A stretch of 64,000 bases of DNA, taken from contig NZ_JAMZCU010000005.1 in assembly GCF_024273195.1 (NCBI RefSeq), positions 31,488 through 95,487 of the forward strand, written 5' to 3'. The position numbers were made by a program, and so were the translations under genes. A model generated the notes under the pieces. The model made no database searches. It saw only the letters and a program-made list of their open reading frames with translations, and was not told where the DNA came from. Position 1 is the stretch's first letter; every line of letters starts with the position of its first letter. This stretch comes from Devosia ureilytica. GTDB lineage: Bacteria; Pseudomonadota; Alphaproteobacteria; Rhizobiales; Devosiaceae. Of this stretch, positions 45,756 to 53,570 are shown in pieces.

Positions 45756-46272
45756 CCGAGCTTATAATGTGCTGTTCCTGTGTACCGGCAATTCGGCCCG
45801 CTCCATTCTGGGTGAAGCCTTGTTGAATGCCGTGCCCGGCGGTGTATTCAAGGCCTATTCGGCCGGGAGCCAGCCCAAGGGCGCGGTGCATCCACTGGCG
45901 CTGCACACGCTCAATGAACTGGGGCTGCCGACCGAGGGCTATCGCTCCAAATCCTGGGATGAATTCGCGACGCCCGATGCGCCCAAGCTCGATTTCGTCT
46001 TCACCGTCTGCGACAATGCAGCGGGTGAAGCCTGCCCGTTCTGGCCTGGCCAGCCAATGACCGCCCATTGGGGCGTTGAAGACCCGGCCGCCGTTACCGG
46101 CAGCGAGATCGACAAGGTCAATGCCTTCCGCGACGCTGCCCGATTCCTGCGCAATCGCATCAACGCCTTTGCCGCCCTGCCGCTCGCGACCATCGACCGC
46201 ATGTCGCTGCGCAATCGGCTCGACGAAATCGGCAAGCTCGATGGCGCCACCAGCAAGGCCAACAATGAGTGA
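45748..46272 (+). CDS. arsC: Arsenate reductase ArsC, LMW-phosphatase/thioredoxin type
   Basis: A 174-aa low-molecular-weight tyrosine-phosphatase-fold protein reducing As(V) to As(III). The P-loop FLCTGNSARS has nucleophile Cys12 and Arg18. Two further cysteines in TVCDNAAGEACP could form the redox relay used by thioredoxin-linked enzymes. The GTG start at 45748 has GAGGAGG upstream and overlaps arsR. It overlaps aqpS by 8 bp at the other end. Confidence 0.92.
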   Translation: MTDRAYNVLFLCTGNSARSILGEALLNAVPGGVFKAYSAGSQPKGAVHPLALHTLNELGLPTEGYRSKSWDEFATPDAPKLDFVFTVCDNAAGEACPFWPGQPMTAHWGVEDPAAVTGSEIDKVNAFRDAARFLRNRINAFAALPLATIDRMSLRNRLDEIGKLDGATSKANNE

Positions 46273-46936
46273 TCCTATCCGTCGGCTCGCTGCCGAAGCT
46301 CTCGGCACCGCCATGCTCGTTGCCACCGTGGTCGGCTCGGGCATCATGGCCCAGCGCCTCACCAATGACATCGCCCTGGCGCTGCTGGCCAATACCGCAG
46401 CCACCGGCGCCATCCTGGTGGTGCTGATCGGCCTGTTGGGGCCAGTCTCGGGAGCCCATTTCAACCCGGCTGTGACCCTGGTTATGGCGTTGCGGCGCCA
46501 ATTGAGCGCCACCGATGCGGGCTTTTATGTCATCGCCCAAATCGGCGGCGCCCTGATCGGCACCTTGCTCGCCCATTTGATGTTCGACCTGCCCCTGGTT
46601 TCGGCCTATGCTGACCCACGCAATGGTGCGAGCCAATGGCTCAGCGAGGTCATGGCCACCTTCGGCCTGCTACTGACCATCCTCCTGTCGCTCAAGCACG
46701 CTGCCGATCAGATAGCGCTGCGCGTCGGGCTCTACATCACGGCGGCCTATTGGTTCACCGCCTCGACATCTTATGCCAATCCGGCCGTCACCATTGGCCG
46801 GGCGCTGACGTCGAGCTTCGCCGGCATCGGCCCGGCCGACGTGCCCGGCTTCATCGTCGCCCAGATCGTCGGCGCATTGCTGGCTCTCGGCGTCGCCACC
46901 TGGCTGCTGCGTACACCTTCGGAGCATCGCGCATGA
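46265..46936 (+). CDS. aqpS: Aquaglyceroporin AqpS (arsenite channel)
   Basis: A 223-aa MIP-family channel with six hydrophobic spans and both half-helix motifs, HFNPAVTL and YANPAVTI. In Sinorhizobium meliloti an aquaglyceroporin in the ars operon lets As(III) made by ArsC leave down its gradient. Its place here between two arsenate reductases, with no ArsB or ACR3 pump, points to the same scheme. It overlaps arsC upstream by 8 bp and the next arsC by 4 bp. Confidence 0.92.
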   Translation: MSDPIRRLAAEALGTAMLVATVVGSGIMAQRLTNDIALALLANTAATGAILVVLIGLLGPVSGAHFNPAVTLVMALRRQLSATDAGFYVIAQIGGALIGTLLAHLMFDLPLVSAYADPRNGASQWLSEVMATFGLLLTILLSLKHAADQIALRVGLYITAAYWFTASTSYANPAVTIGRALTSSFAGIGPADVPGFIVAQIVGALLALGVATWLLRTPSEHRA

Positions 46937-47352
46937 GCATCACAATTTATCACAACCCCGATTGCGGCACCTCGCGCAACACCTTGGCGATGATCCGCGG
47001 TGCCGGCATTGAGCCCGAAGTCATCCTCTATGTGCAGGCCCCGCCCGACCGCGACCGGCTGATGGAGCTGATCGACCGCGCCGGGCTTCGCGTGCGCGAT
47101 GCAATCCGCGTCAAGGACACGCCCTATTTTGAACTCGGCCTCGACAATGCCGCACTGTCGGACGCCGAACTGATCGACGCCATGCTGGCCGATCCGATCC
47201 TCATCAACCGGCCCTTTGTCGAGACGCCCCATGGCGTACGGCTCTGCCGGCCGTCCGAAGTGGTACTCGATATTCTGCCCGAGGCTCTCGGCATCCCCTT
47301 CACCAAGGAAGATGGCGAAGTGATTATCGACGCCCAGGGTCATCGGGTCTGA
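46933..47352 (+). CDS. arsC: Arsenate reductase ArsC, glutaredoxin type
   Basis: A 139-aa protein of the ArsC/Spx thioredoxin-like fold that uses glutathione and glutaredoxin. The catalytic Cys11 lies in HNPDCGTSRNTL, and the arginine-rich binding part is LINRPFVETPHGVRLCRPSE. It is unrelated in fold to the other arsenate reductase in the same operon, so the cell has two independent routes. The ATG overlaps the aqpS stop by 4 bp. Confidence 0.92.
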   Translation: MSITIYHNPDCGTSRNTLAMIRGAGIEPEVILYVQAPPDRDRLMELIDRAGLRVRDAIRVKDTPYFELGLDNAALSDAELIDAMLADPILINRPFVETPHGVRLCRPSEVVLDILPEALGIPFTKEDGEVIIDAQGHRV

Positions 47353-47411
47353 CTGGCCAAACACGGCAAACCGCCCTACCTATCGGGGCAGCAAGCCAAT
47401 CGGATGCGCCC

Positions 47412-47732
47412 GTGCCCCTGCCCGAAGACAATCGCCTGACCGTCATCGCAGAAACCTATCGGCTGCTTGGCGACCCGACCCGTCTCAAGGTCGTGCTGAC
47501 CTGCCTTGAAGGCCCCATTGCCGTGGGCGACATCGCCAAAGCCACCGGCGCCAGCCCGTCGCTGGTCAGCCATCACCTGCGCCTGTTGCGTGCCGCCCGC
47601 CTCGTGCGCGGCACGCGCCGCAACAAACAGGTGTTTTACGAAGCCGCCGACGACCACATCGCCCGCATGCTGAGCGATATGCTGGCCCATGCCGCCGAAG
47701 AGCACGAGCCAGGCGAAGACGACGTCGGCTAG
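47412..47732 (+). CDS. ArsR/SmtB-family metal sensor (alpha5-type)
   Basis: A 106-aa winged-helix repressor (VGDIAKATGASPSLVSHHLRLLRAARLVRGTRRNKQVFY). The last helix reads DDHIARMLSDMLAHAAE, matching the DxHx10Hx2(H/E) site of zinc/cobalt sensors such as CzrA, with no arsenic-type cysteines. The GTG at 47412 is the start. It lies 59 bp after the arsenic operon, but a CzrA/SmtB-like operator in front of the CDF exporter gene at 48239 makes that exporter its probable target. Confidence 0.87.
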   Translation: MPLPEDNRLTVIAETYRLLGDPTRLKVVLTCLEGPIAVGDIAKATGASPSLVSHHLRLLRAARLVRGTRRNKQVFYEAADDHIARMLSDMLAHAAEEHEPGEDDVG

Positions 47733-47867
47733 ACGGGCCGCGGGCCTCAAGACTCTGACCTGCGCAAACGCTAAGCTGACGCGCGTGGCGTTCCAAAGCG
47801 CCAAGTCGCCGATACGTTTTGCTCGAAACGCTCGGGCCTGCACATCATGTCTGCACGGAGAGTACCC

Positions 47868-48221
47868 ATGCCTCGTTTCCTTGCCGTCTATACCATGAAG
47901 CCCGAAGCCCTCGCCCGGTTTCGCAGCATGACGAAGGCCGAACAGGATGCCGTCGACGACAAGGGGCTGAAGCTGTGGGCAGATTGGGAAGCCCGAAATG
48001 CCGGCTCGATCACCAATCGTGGCGGCATGGTGGGCAAGACGACGCGGGTGACCACAGACGGCATCGCCAGCGCCACGAATGACTTTTGCGGCTATGTCAT
48101 CATCGAGGCAGAAACCGCCGAGGCCGCCGCGAAGCTGTTCGTGGATCACCCACATTTCTCGGTGTTTCCGGGCGACGGCGTTGACATCATGCCCTTCCTC
48201 GCCGGACCGGATGAGGGATAA
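47868..48221 (+). CDS. Small conserved protein, YCII-like
   Basis: A 117-aa soluble protein with a ferredoxin-like, YCII-related look: MPRFLAVYTMKPEALARFRSM opening, GYVIIEAETAEAAAKLFVDHPHFSVFPGDGVDIMPF ending. The ATG at 47868 has GGAG at a good distance. Function unknown; the family is often annotated simply as hypothetical. It lies between the metal sensor and the CDF exporter on the same strand, possibly by chance. Confidence 0.72.
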   Translation: MPRFLAVYTMKPEALARFRSMTKAEQDAVDDKGLKLWADWEARNAGSITNRGGMVGKTTRVTTDGIASATNDFCGYVIIEAETAEAAAKLFVDHPHFSVFPGDGVDIMPFLAGPDEG

Positions 48222-48227
48222 AGCGGC

Positions 48228-48258
48228 TTGACATGATCATATGCACAGCTATTCATAT
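48228..48258 (+). promoter_or_regulatory. SmtB/CzrA-type operator with -35 box in front of the CDF gene
   Basis: ATATGCACAGCTATTCATAT (48239-48258) is close to the inverted repeat ATATGAA-N6-TTCATAT bound by SmtB/CzrA/NmtR repressors. A perfect TTGACA (48228-48233) lies just upstream, so bound repressor would cover the core promoter. It is 25 bp before the ATG. Confidence 0.72.
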
Positions 48259-48282
48259 GATATTCTGAAAGAGAGTATCATC

Positions 48283-49248
48283 ATGTCTGTCCATGACCAC
48301 GGCCACACGTCTGATCACGACCACCACGACCATGACCACGCCGGACATGGCCATGCTCCCAAGGTGAGCACCGGTAATGAGCGCGCGGTGCTGATCGGCC
48401 TCTGCCTCACCGGCGCCTTCATGGTGGCAGAGGTGGTAGGTGGCTATTTGTCCGGTTCGCTGGCCCTGCTTGCCGATGCCGGGCACATGCTGACCGACAC
48501 CGTGGCGTTGTTCCTTGCCTGGCTCGGCTTTCGCCTGGGCAGCCGCCCGGCGGATGCCAGGCGCAGTTTTGGCTATTCGCGGCTGGAGGTCTTGGCCGGG
48601 CTGATCAACGCCCTGACGCTCTTCGTGCTGGTGGGCTGGATCGCCTATGAGGCGGTGCAGCGCCTGTTTGCGCCCGAAGAGGTGCTGGCCGGACCAATGC
48701 TGGTGGTGGCGGTGCTCGGGCTGATCGTCAACCTCGTGGTTTTCCGCATTCTCTCGAGCGCCGACGCCGACCATGTGAACATCAAGGGCGCCATGCTGCA
48801 TGTGCTGGGCGACCTGCTTGGCTCGGTCGGCGCCATCGCCGCCGCCGTGATCATCTGGCTGACCGGCTGGATGCCCATTGACCCCATACTGTCCCTGCTG
48901 GTGAGCCTGCTCATTCTGCGCAGTGCCTGGGCCCTGCTGACGCGCACCTTCAACATCCTGATGGAAGGGGCGCCCGACGGGGTGGAACCAGAGGCCCTGG
49001 GCAACCAGCTGGTTGAAACCATAGATGGCCTGGCCGGCGTCGGGCACTTGCATGTGTGGTCGCTGTCCTCCGGCCAGACCATGGCAACACTCGACATTGC
49101 CCTGCGCCCTGGCGCCGACCCCGCCACGGTTACCTCTGCGGTGAAGTCTGCCCTGATGGATCAGCACAATATCGCCCATGCCACCGTGGAGATCGACTGG
49201 ACCGGCACCTGCGCTGATTGCCCGGCGGCCCCGACGCCTCATCAATAG
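48283..49248 (+). CDS. CDF-family zinc/cadmium/cobalt exporter (CzcD/ZitB-like)
   Basis: A 321-aa cation diffusion facilitator exporting divalent metal in exchange for protons. A His/Asp-rich cytoplasmic head (residues 4-24) is followed by six membrane helices. The transport site is in LLADAGHMLTDTVAL (His68, Asp72 region) and LHVLGDLLGSVGA. The C-terminal domain (about 225-321) ends with a CxxC (GTCADCPAA). The ATG at 48283 lies after the operator; an upstream frame would run through it. It overlaps the convergent SDR gene by 7 bp. Confidence 0.94.
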   Translation: MSVHDHGHTSDHDHHDHDHAGHGHAPKVSTGNERAVLIGLCLTGAFMVAEVVGGYLSGSLALLADAGHMLTDTVALFLAWLGFRLGSRPADARRSFGYSRLEVLAGLINALTLFVLVGWIAYEAVQRLFAPEEVLAGPMLVVAVLGLIVNLVVFRILSSADADHVNIKGAMLHVLGDLLGSVGAIAAAVIIWLTGWMPIDPILSLLVSLLILRSAWALLTRTFNILMEGAPDGVEPEALGNQLVETIDGLAGVGHLHVWSLSSGQTMATLDIALRPGADPATVTSAVKSALMDQHNIAHATVEIDWTGTCADCPAAPTPHQ

Positions 49249-49988
49249 GTGGCGCGACCGCCCGAGAGATCGAAGACGCTGGCCGTGGTGAAGCTGTTTT
49301 CCCTGCTGACCAGCCAGGCCACCATGGCTGCAGCTTCTTCGACTTCGAGAAACCGCCCGCGCGGAATGCGCGAGAGCATATAGGTGATGAACTCGTCGGT
49401 GAGCGTGTCGAGGATGCGGGTCTTGGCAGTTGCCGGGGTGATGGCGTTGACGGCGATATCGTGCCTGGCCAGTTCCTTGCCCAGCGACTTGGTCAGGCCA
49501 ATGACGCCCGCCTTGGCGGCTGAATAGGCCGAGGCAGTGGGATTGCCCTCCTTGCCGGCAATCGAGGCAATATTGACGATGCGCCCGTAATTGCGCGCCT
49601 TCATGCCAGGCACCACCACGCGATTGACGTAGAACGTGCCGTTGAGATTGATGTTGATGACCCGGCGCCATTCTTCGGGATCGTAAGCGTCCAGCGTCGC
49701 ATTGTTGCCGGCAATGCCGGCCGAATGGACGAGAATGGAGACCGGCCCCAACCCGGCCTCGGTTGCCGCATGCGCCTGCTCCAGCCCGGCAAGATTGGTG
49801 ACATCGACCACCTGACGGGACACCCCCTCCCCCAGCGCCGCCACCGCCTTGTCCAGCACGTCTCCATCGCGATCCCACAGGCTGACCCTCGCGCCCGACG
49901 CCAGCAGGCGATGAGCAATGGCAAAGCCCAGCCCCTGCGCTCCACCGGTCACCACCGCCACCTGGTCCTTGAGATCGATCTGGTTCAT
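49242..49988 (-). CDS. SDR-family oxidoreductase
   Basis: A 248-aa classical short-chain dehydrogenase/reductase. The cofactor motif is VVTGGAQGLG, and the catalytic part has NIASIAGKEG and YSAAKAGVIGLTKSLGKEL. The ending is a usual SDR C-terminus (VFDLSGGRATY). It resembles FabG-like 3-oxoacyl or polyol dehydrogenases; the substrate is unknown. The start at 49988 has GGGAG upstream and overlaps the flavoprotein gene by 4 bp. Confidence 0.92.
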   Translation of the reverse strand: MNQIDLKDQVAVVTGGAQGLGFAIAHRLLASGARVSLWDRDGDVLDKAVAALGEGVSRQVVDVTNLAGLEQAHAATEAGLGPVSILVHSAGIAGNNATLDAYDPEEWRRVININLNGTFYVNRVVVPGMKARNYGRIVNIASIAGKEGNPTASAYSAAKAGVIGLTKSLGKELARHDIAVNAITPATAKTRILDTLTDEFITYMLSRIPRGRFLEVEEAAAMVAWLVSRENSFTTASVFDLSGGRATY

Positions 49989-51193
49989 GTCCGCTCCCTT
50001 GCATATTGGGCTGCCGCCTGCCCGGCCAACCGCCCGGTGGCAAGACACGCCGTGAGCAGGTAACCGCCCGTCGGTGCCTCCCAATCCAGCATCTCGCCGC
50101 AGGCGAAGGTGCCGGGAAGCGCGCGCAGCATCAAGCCCGCATCCAATCCGTCCCAGGCTATGCCGCCGGCTACCGAAATCGCCTGTTCGATGGGACCAGG
50201 CCGTTCGACCGGCAGGGGCAGCGCCTTGATGAGCCCGGCAAGCGTCTCCGCAGTCCGGCTCGCGGCATCAGGCACCAGTTCGCGCAGCAGGCCAAGCTTG
50301 ACCCCATCCAGCCCGGCGCCCTTGCGCAGCCGATTGGAAAAACTGGCCTTGGCAGGTTGCCGGCCCAGATCCTTTGCCAGCCGCTCGACACTGCGTCCGG
50401 GTGCCAGATCGAGGGTGAGGGTAGCAACGCCATCCCGCTCCAACCGGTCGCGGAGGGCCGCCGCATGGGCATAGACGAGGCTCCCCTCGATGCCCGATCG
50501 GCTCACCACAAACTCGCCCGGCAGGTCGCCCGCGTCGCTTCTGGCCACCACCGCCTTGACCGGTGCCCCCGCAAAGCGCTCGGCAAAAACGGGGCTCCAA
50601 TTGACCTCGAAACCGCAATTGGCCGGGCGGAAGGGCGCCACGCTGACCCCGCGCTCTGCCAGCCGCGGCACCCAGGCCGCATCGGACCCCAGCGCGGGCC
50701 AACTGGCGCCGCCCAGCGCCAGCACCACGGCATCAAAGCGATCCGTGACCTGACCTTCGGGGGTTTCAAAAACCAACATATCGCCGTCATAGCCCAGCCA
50801 GCGATGCCGCACCTTGACCGTGACACCCTGACCCGCAAGGCGGCCGAGCCAGGCGCGCAACAGCGGCGAAGCCTTCATTGCCTTGGGAAACACCCGGCCC
50901 GAGGAGCCCACAAAGGTCTCGATGCCCAGGCCCGCGCACCAGTCGCGCAGTGCCGACGCCGGAAAGTCGTCGAGCGCGGCCTGCAATGGCGCGCGGGACG
51001 CGCCGTAGCGCGCCTCGAACTGGGCCTTATCCTCGGCATGGGTGATGTTGAGGCCTGACTTGCCGGCCATGAGCAATTTGCGCCCGACCGTGGGCATGGC
51101 GTCAAAAACGACAACGTCAGCGCCCGCCGCCGCAGCAGCCTCGGCCGCCATCAGCCCCGCCGGGCCGCCGCCAATGATTGCTATCCGCCCCAT
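49985..51193 (-). CDS. YhiN/HI0933-family flavoprotein
   Basis: A 402-aa FAD-binding oxidoreductase. The dinucleotide fold is at the start (IAIIGGGPAGLMAAEAAA), then GRKLLMAGKSGLNITH and SGRVFPKAMKASPLL. A second motif near the end (GTFACGEMLDWEAPTGGYLLTACLATGR) is typical of the HI0933/YhiN group. The reaction is not established for the family. It is co-transcribed with the SDR gene, which overlaps its 3' end. Confidence 0.9.
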   Translation of the reverse strand: MGRIAIIGGGPAGLMAAEAAAAAGADVVVFDAMPTVGRKLLMAGKSGLNITHAEDKAQFEARYGASRAPLQAALDDFPASALRDWCAGLGIETFVGSSGRVFPKAMKASPLLRAWLGRLAGQGVTVKVRHRWLGYDGDMLVFETPEGQVTDRFDAVVLALGGASWPALGSDAAWVPRLAERGVSVAPFRPANCGFEVNWSPVFAERFAGAPVKAVVARSDAGDLPGEFVVSRSGIEGSLVYAHAAALRDRLERDGVATLTLDLAPGRSVERLAKDLGRQPAKASFSNRLRKGAGLDGVKLGLLRELVPDAASRTAETLAGLIKALPLPVERPGPIEQAISVAGGIAWDGLDAGLMLRALPGTFACGEMLDWEAPTGGYLLTACLATGRLAGQAAAQYARERT

Positions 51194-51347
51194 GTTGTCC
51201 CCGCATCACCTAGCCAAGGGCATAGCGCATGCCGCCCGAGGGAGCCACTCCCTGCCCTTGGCAAACGCCCGCCGCCCCGCGAATTCTGTTAAGTTTCGCC
51301 TAAGGTATGACGCCGTATGATCGCCCGGTTTCAGGCGGGGGCCGACG

Positions 51348-52397
51348 ATGCATGTGCTGATTGTCGATGATAGCCGGTCGAGTCTGGCGTTGATCGGCAG
51401 CATCGTCAAAGAAGCTGTGATGGGCGATGTCGAGCTATGCCTCAACCCGCTCGAGGCCCTGGAGCGGTGCCAGGCCCATCAATATGACCTGGTGATCGTT
51501 GACCACATCATGCCCGAAATGGACGGCGTGGCCTTCACTGCCGCCCTGCGCTCGCGACCTGCCTATCGCATTGTGCCGGTCATCATGGTCACCTCGGACA
51601 GTGACAAGACGGTGCGCATAGAAGCCATCAAGGCTGGCGCCACCGACTTCCTGCACAAGCCCTTCGACCCCATCGAATTGCAGGCGCGCGTCGCCAACCT
51701 CCTGGCCCTGCGCCAGGCCCAGGTTGAACTGGCGGACCGCGCCCAATGGCTTACCCGCGAAGTCGAGCGCGCCACGGCCCATCTTCTGGCGCGCGAAGAA
51801 GAAGTCATCTATCGCCTCGCCCGCGCCATCGAATATCGCGACGGCGACACGGGCGAACACGTCTCGCGCGTGGCCCAGATCAGCCAGTTGATTGGCGAGG
51901 GCATCGGCCTGCCGCCCGAGCGCTGTCGCATGATCTATCTGGCCGCGCCTCTGCATGACATCGGCAAGATCGGTATTGCCGACGCCATTCTCTCCAAGCC
52001 CGGAAAGCTGACGCCTGAGGAAATGGCCATCATGCGCGAGCATGTGACCATTGGTGCACGCATCCTCGAGCGTGGCGGCTCGGACCTGATCCGCACCGCC
52101 GAGCTGATCGCGCAAAGTCATCACGAGAAATGGGACGGCACCGGATATCCCGATCGCCTGTCCGGCGTGGATATCCCGATCGAGGCGCGCATCGTCGCCA
52201 TCGCCGATGTCTTTGATGCCCTGTGCTCCGAGCGGCCCTACAAGGCTGCCTGGCCCATCGAAAAGGCCTATGCGGAAATCATCCGTTGCAGCGGCGCCCA
52301 TTTCGACCCTTCCTGTGTTGCGGCCTTCCGCGCCAAATGGCCCGAGATCTGCGCCGCCATGCGGCCCGACGACCAAGCCCAGGCCGTCGGCTTCTAG
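51348..52397 (+). CDS. HD-GYP response regulator (cyclic di-GMP phosphodiesterase)
   Basis: A 349-aa two-domain regulator. The receiver domain (about 1-120) has phospho-acceptor Asp52 (VIVDHIMPEMDG), and the HD-GYP domain (about 150-340) degrades cyclic di-GMP. Catalytic motifs: GEHVSRVAQIS, LHDIGKIGIADAIL, and HHEKWDGTGYPDRLSG with the GYP triad intact. It precedes the chemotaxis operon by about 470 bp and may link chemosensory phosphorylation or another kinase to c-di-GMP turnover; no kinase is encoded next to it. Confidence 0.93.
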   Translation: MHVLIVDDSRSSLALIGSIVKEAVMGDVELCLNPLEALERCQAHQYDLVIVDHIMPEMDGVAFTAALRSRPAYRIVPVIMVTSDSDKTVRIEAIKAGATDFLHKPFDPIELQARVANLLALRQAQVELADRAQWLTREVERATAHLLAREEEVIYRLARAIEYRDGDTGEHVSRVAQISQLIGEGIGLPPERCRMIYLAAPLHDIGKIGIADAILSKPGKLTPEEMAIMREHVTIGARILERGGSDLIRTAELIAQSHHEKWDGTGYPDRLSGVDIPIEARIVAIADVFDALCSERPYKAAWPIEKAYAEIIRCSGAHFDPSCVAAFRAKWPEICAAMRPDDQAQAVGF

Positions 52398-52869
52398 TTC
52401 TGCTAGCCCATCACGCGACGTGACTTGCGCCCATCGAGCCCATTGGCTGCGTTGCACCAATTGACGCGCCACAGACCCGCCGTCACCCCAAGTGAATCAA
52501 ACAATATCATGACTCGAATTCTTGGCGCTCGACTCTGAGTCAAACGCACTCGACTCAACCTGATTCACGATGGATTCCGAAAGAACCACACGGAAACAGT
52601 AGAGATTATTTGATTAAAATGATTACTACTGGAAGTAATATTTGAAAGAATCGACCGACGGAGAAAACTGAACAGGCAAAGTAACCATCGGTTAAGCGCG
52701 CCGTGTAAGTATTATCTCCAAGCCGGATGGGAATACGGCGAAGATTGGCAATAGCAACAGCATAGCGGATTCAGCAGCGCACCAGTCCACTTCGCCTACC
52801 GACTTCCCCTAGAACTTCGCGGTAGAGAGACAGAATGTCATCATCGAAAAACTGTATCCGGTCATCCGC
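52398..52869. other. Regulatory region upstream of the chemotaxis operon
   Basis: 472 bp without a gene, visibly richer in A+T than its surroundings (52490-52690). It holds an inverted pair GTGAATCA (52492-52499) and TGATTCAC (52561-52568), with GACTC repeats between, including GACTC-T-GAGTC. Three GATTA units lie at 52604, 52612 and 52621, with ATTACT-N6-AGTAAT (52622-52639). GTAACCATCGGTTAAG (52681-52696) has arms TAACC/GGTTA. The last resembles CtrA-type half-sites. The che promoter must lie here. Confidence 0.6.
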
Positions 52870-53199
52870 ATGACCGAAGAACGTAGTTACACGCTCGTAT
52901 TGACGGGCGACGCAGGAATCAAATCCGCACAGGATGTTGCGGCCAGCCTGCTTGAAGCCATCGAGAACCACGCCCGGCTGGAGGTCGATACGCAGACTTT
53001 GTCTGCCGCCGACCTCACCACTGTGCAGACCTTGCTTTCGGCCAGGGCAAATGCCCACGCGCGTCAGCGGGACCTCACCCTGTTGGCGCCTCTCGGAGCC
53101 CCCTTGAAGGCCGTGCTGGATCAGGCCGGATTTCTCTCGCCCGGACAGGAGCATCGCAGCTTCTGGACCACTTTTGCAGACCAGCCAGCAGGACACTGA
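52870..53199 (+). CDS. STAS-domain protein, first gene of the chemotaxis operon
   Basis: A 109-aa single-domain protein with STAS (anti-sigma antagonist-like) secondary structure: YTLVLTGDAGIKSAQDVAASLLEAI, LEVDTQTLSAADLTTVQTLLSARANA, LTLLAPLGAPLKAVLDQAGF. The Ser/Thr phosphorylation site of SpoIIAA types is not clearly conserved. Small proteins in this position, just before cheY1-cheA, occur in rhizobial che operons (S. meliloti CheS). This may be its counterpart, an assignment by position only. It is 2 bp from cheY. Confidence 0.75.
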   Translation: MTEERSYTLVLTGDAGIKSAQDVAASLLEAIENHARLEVDTQTLSAADLTTVQTLLSARANAHARQRDLTLLAPLGAPLKAVLDQAGFLSPGQEHRSFWTTFADQPAGH

Positions 53200-53201
53200 G
53201 C

Positions 53202-53570
53202 ATGAGCAAGACCATTCTGACGATCGACGACAGCGCCTCCATCCGCCAGATGGTGGCCATGACGCTGACATCGGCCGGGCTCGAGGTTATCGAGGCCGGC
53301 AATGGTGCGGAAGGCTATGACAAGGCCACGACCAATACGGTCCATGCGGTGCTGACCGATCTCAACATGCCGGTGCTCAACGGCATCGAGTTCATCCGCA
53401 AATATCGCCAGCACCCCTCCTCCAAGGGCATTCCGATCATCCTGCTGACCACCGAGTCCGACGAGGCGTTGAAGCGGGAGGCCAAGGAAGCAGGCGCTAC
53501 CGGCTGGATCGTCAAGCCGTTCAAGCAGGACCAATTGCTGGCCATCATCAAGAAGGTCACGGGCGCATGA
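53202..53570 (+). CDS. cheY: Chemotaxis response regulator CheY
   Basis: A 122-aa single receiver domain. The acidic pair is in TIDDSAS, the phospho-acceptor Asp53 in LTDLNMP, the conserved Thr in LLTTES, and the Lys in IVKPFK. It should carry phosphate from CheA to the flagellar motor, or act as a sink. It is the only stand-alone CheY in this window. It overlaps the cheA start by 4 bp. Confidence 0.95.
   Translation: MSKTILTIDDSASIRQMVAMTLTSAGLEVIEAGNGAEGYDKATTNTVHAVLTDLNMPVLNGIEFIRKYRQHPSSKGIPIILLTTESDEALKREAKEAGATGWIVKPFKQDQLLAIIKKVTGA

Noticed and set aside
47412..47732. Second arsenic-responsive ArsR of the ars operon
   Set aside because: It has no cysteines for arsenite and carries the alpha5 His/Asp zinc site, so it is assigned to the CDF exporter.
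51348..52397. HD-GYP regulator as first gene of the che operon
   Set aside because: A 472-bp motif-rich gap separates it from the STAS gene, so a separate transcript is more likely.
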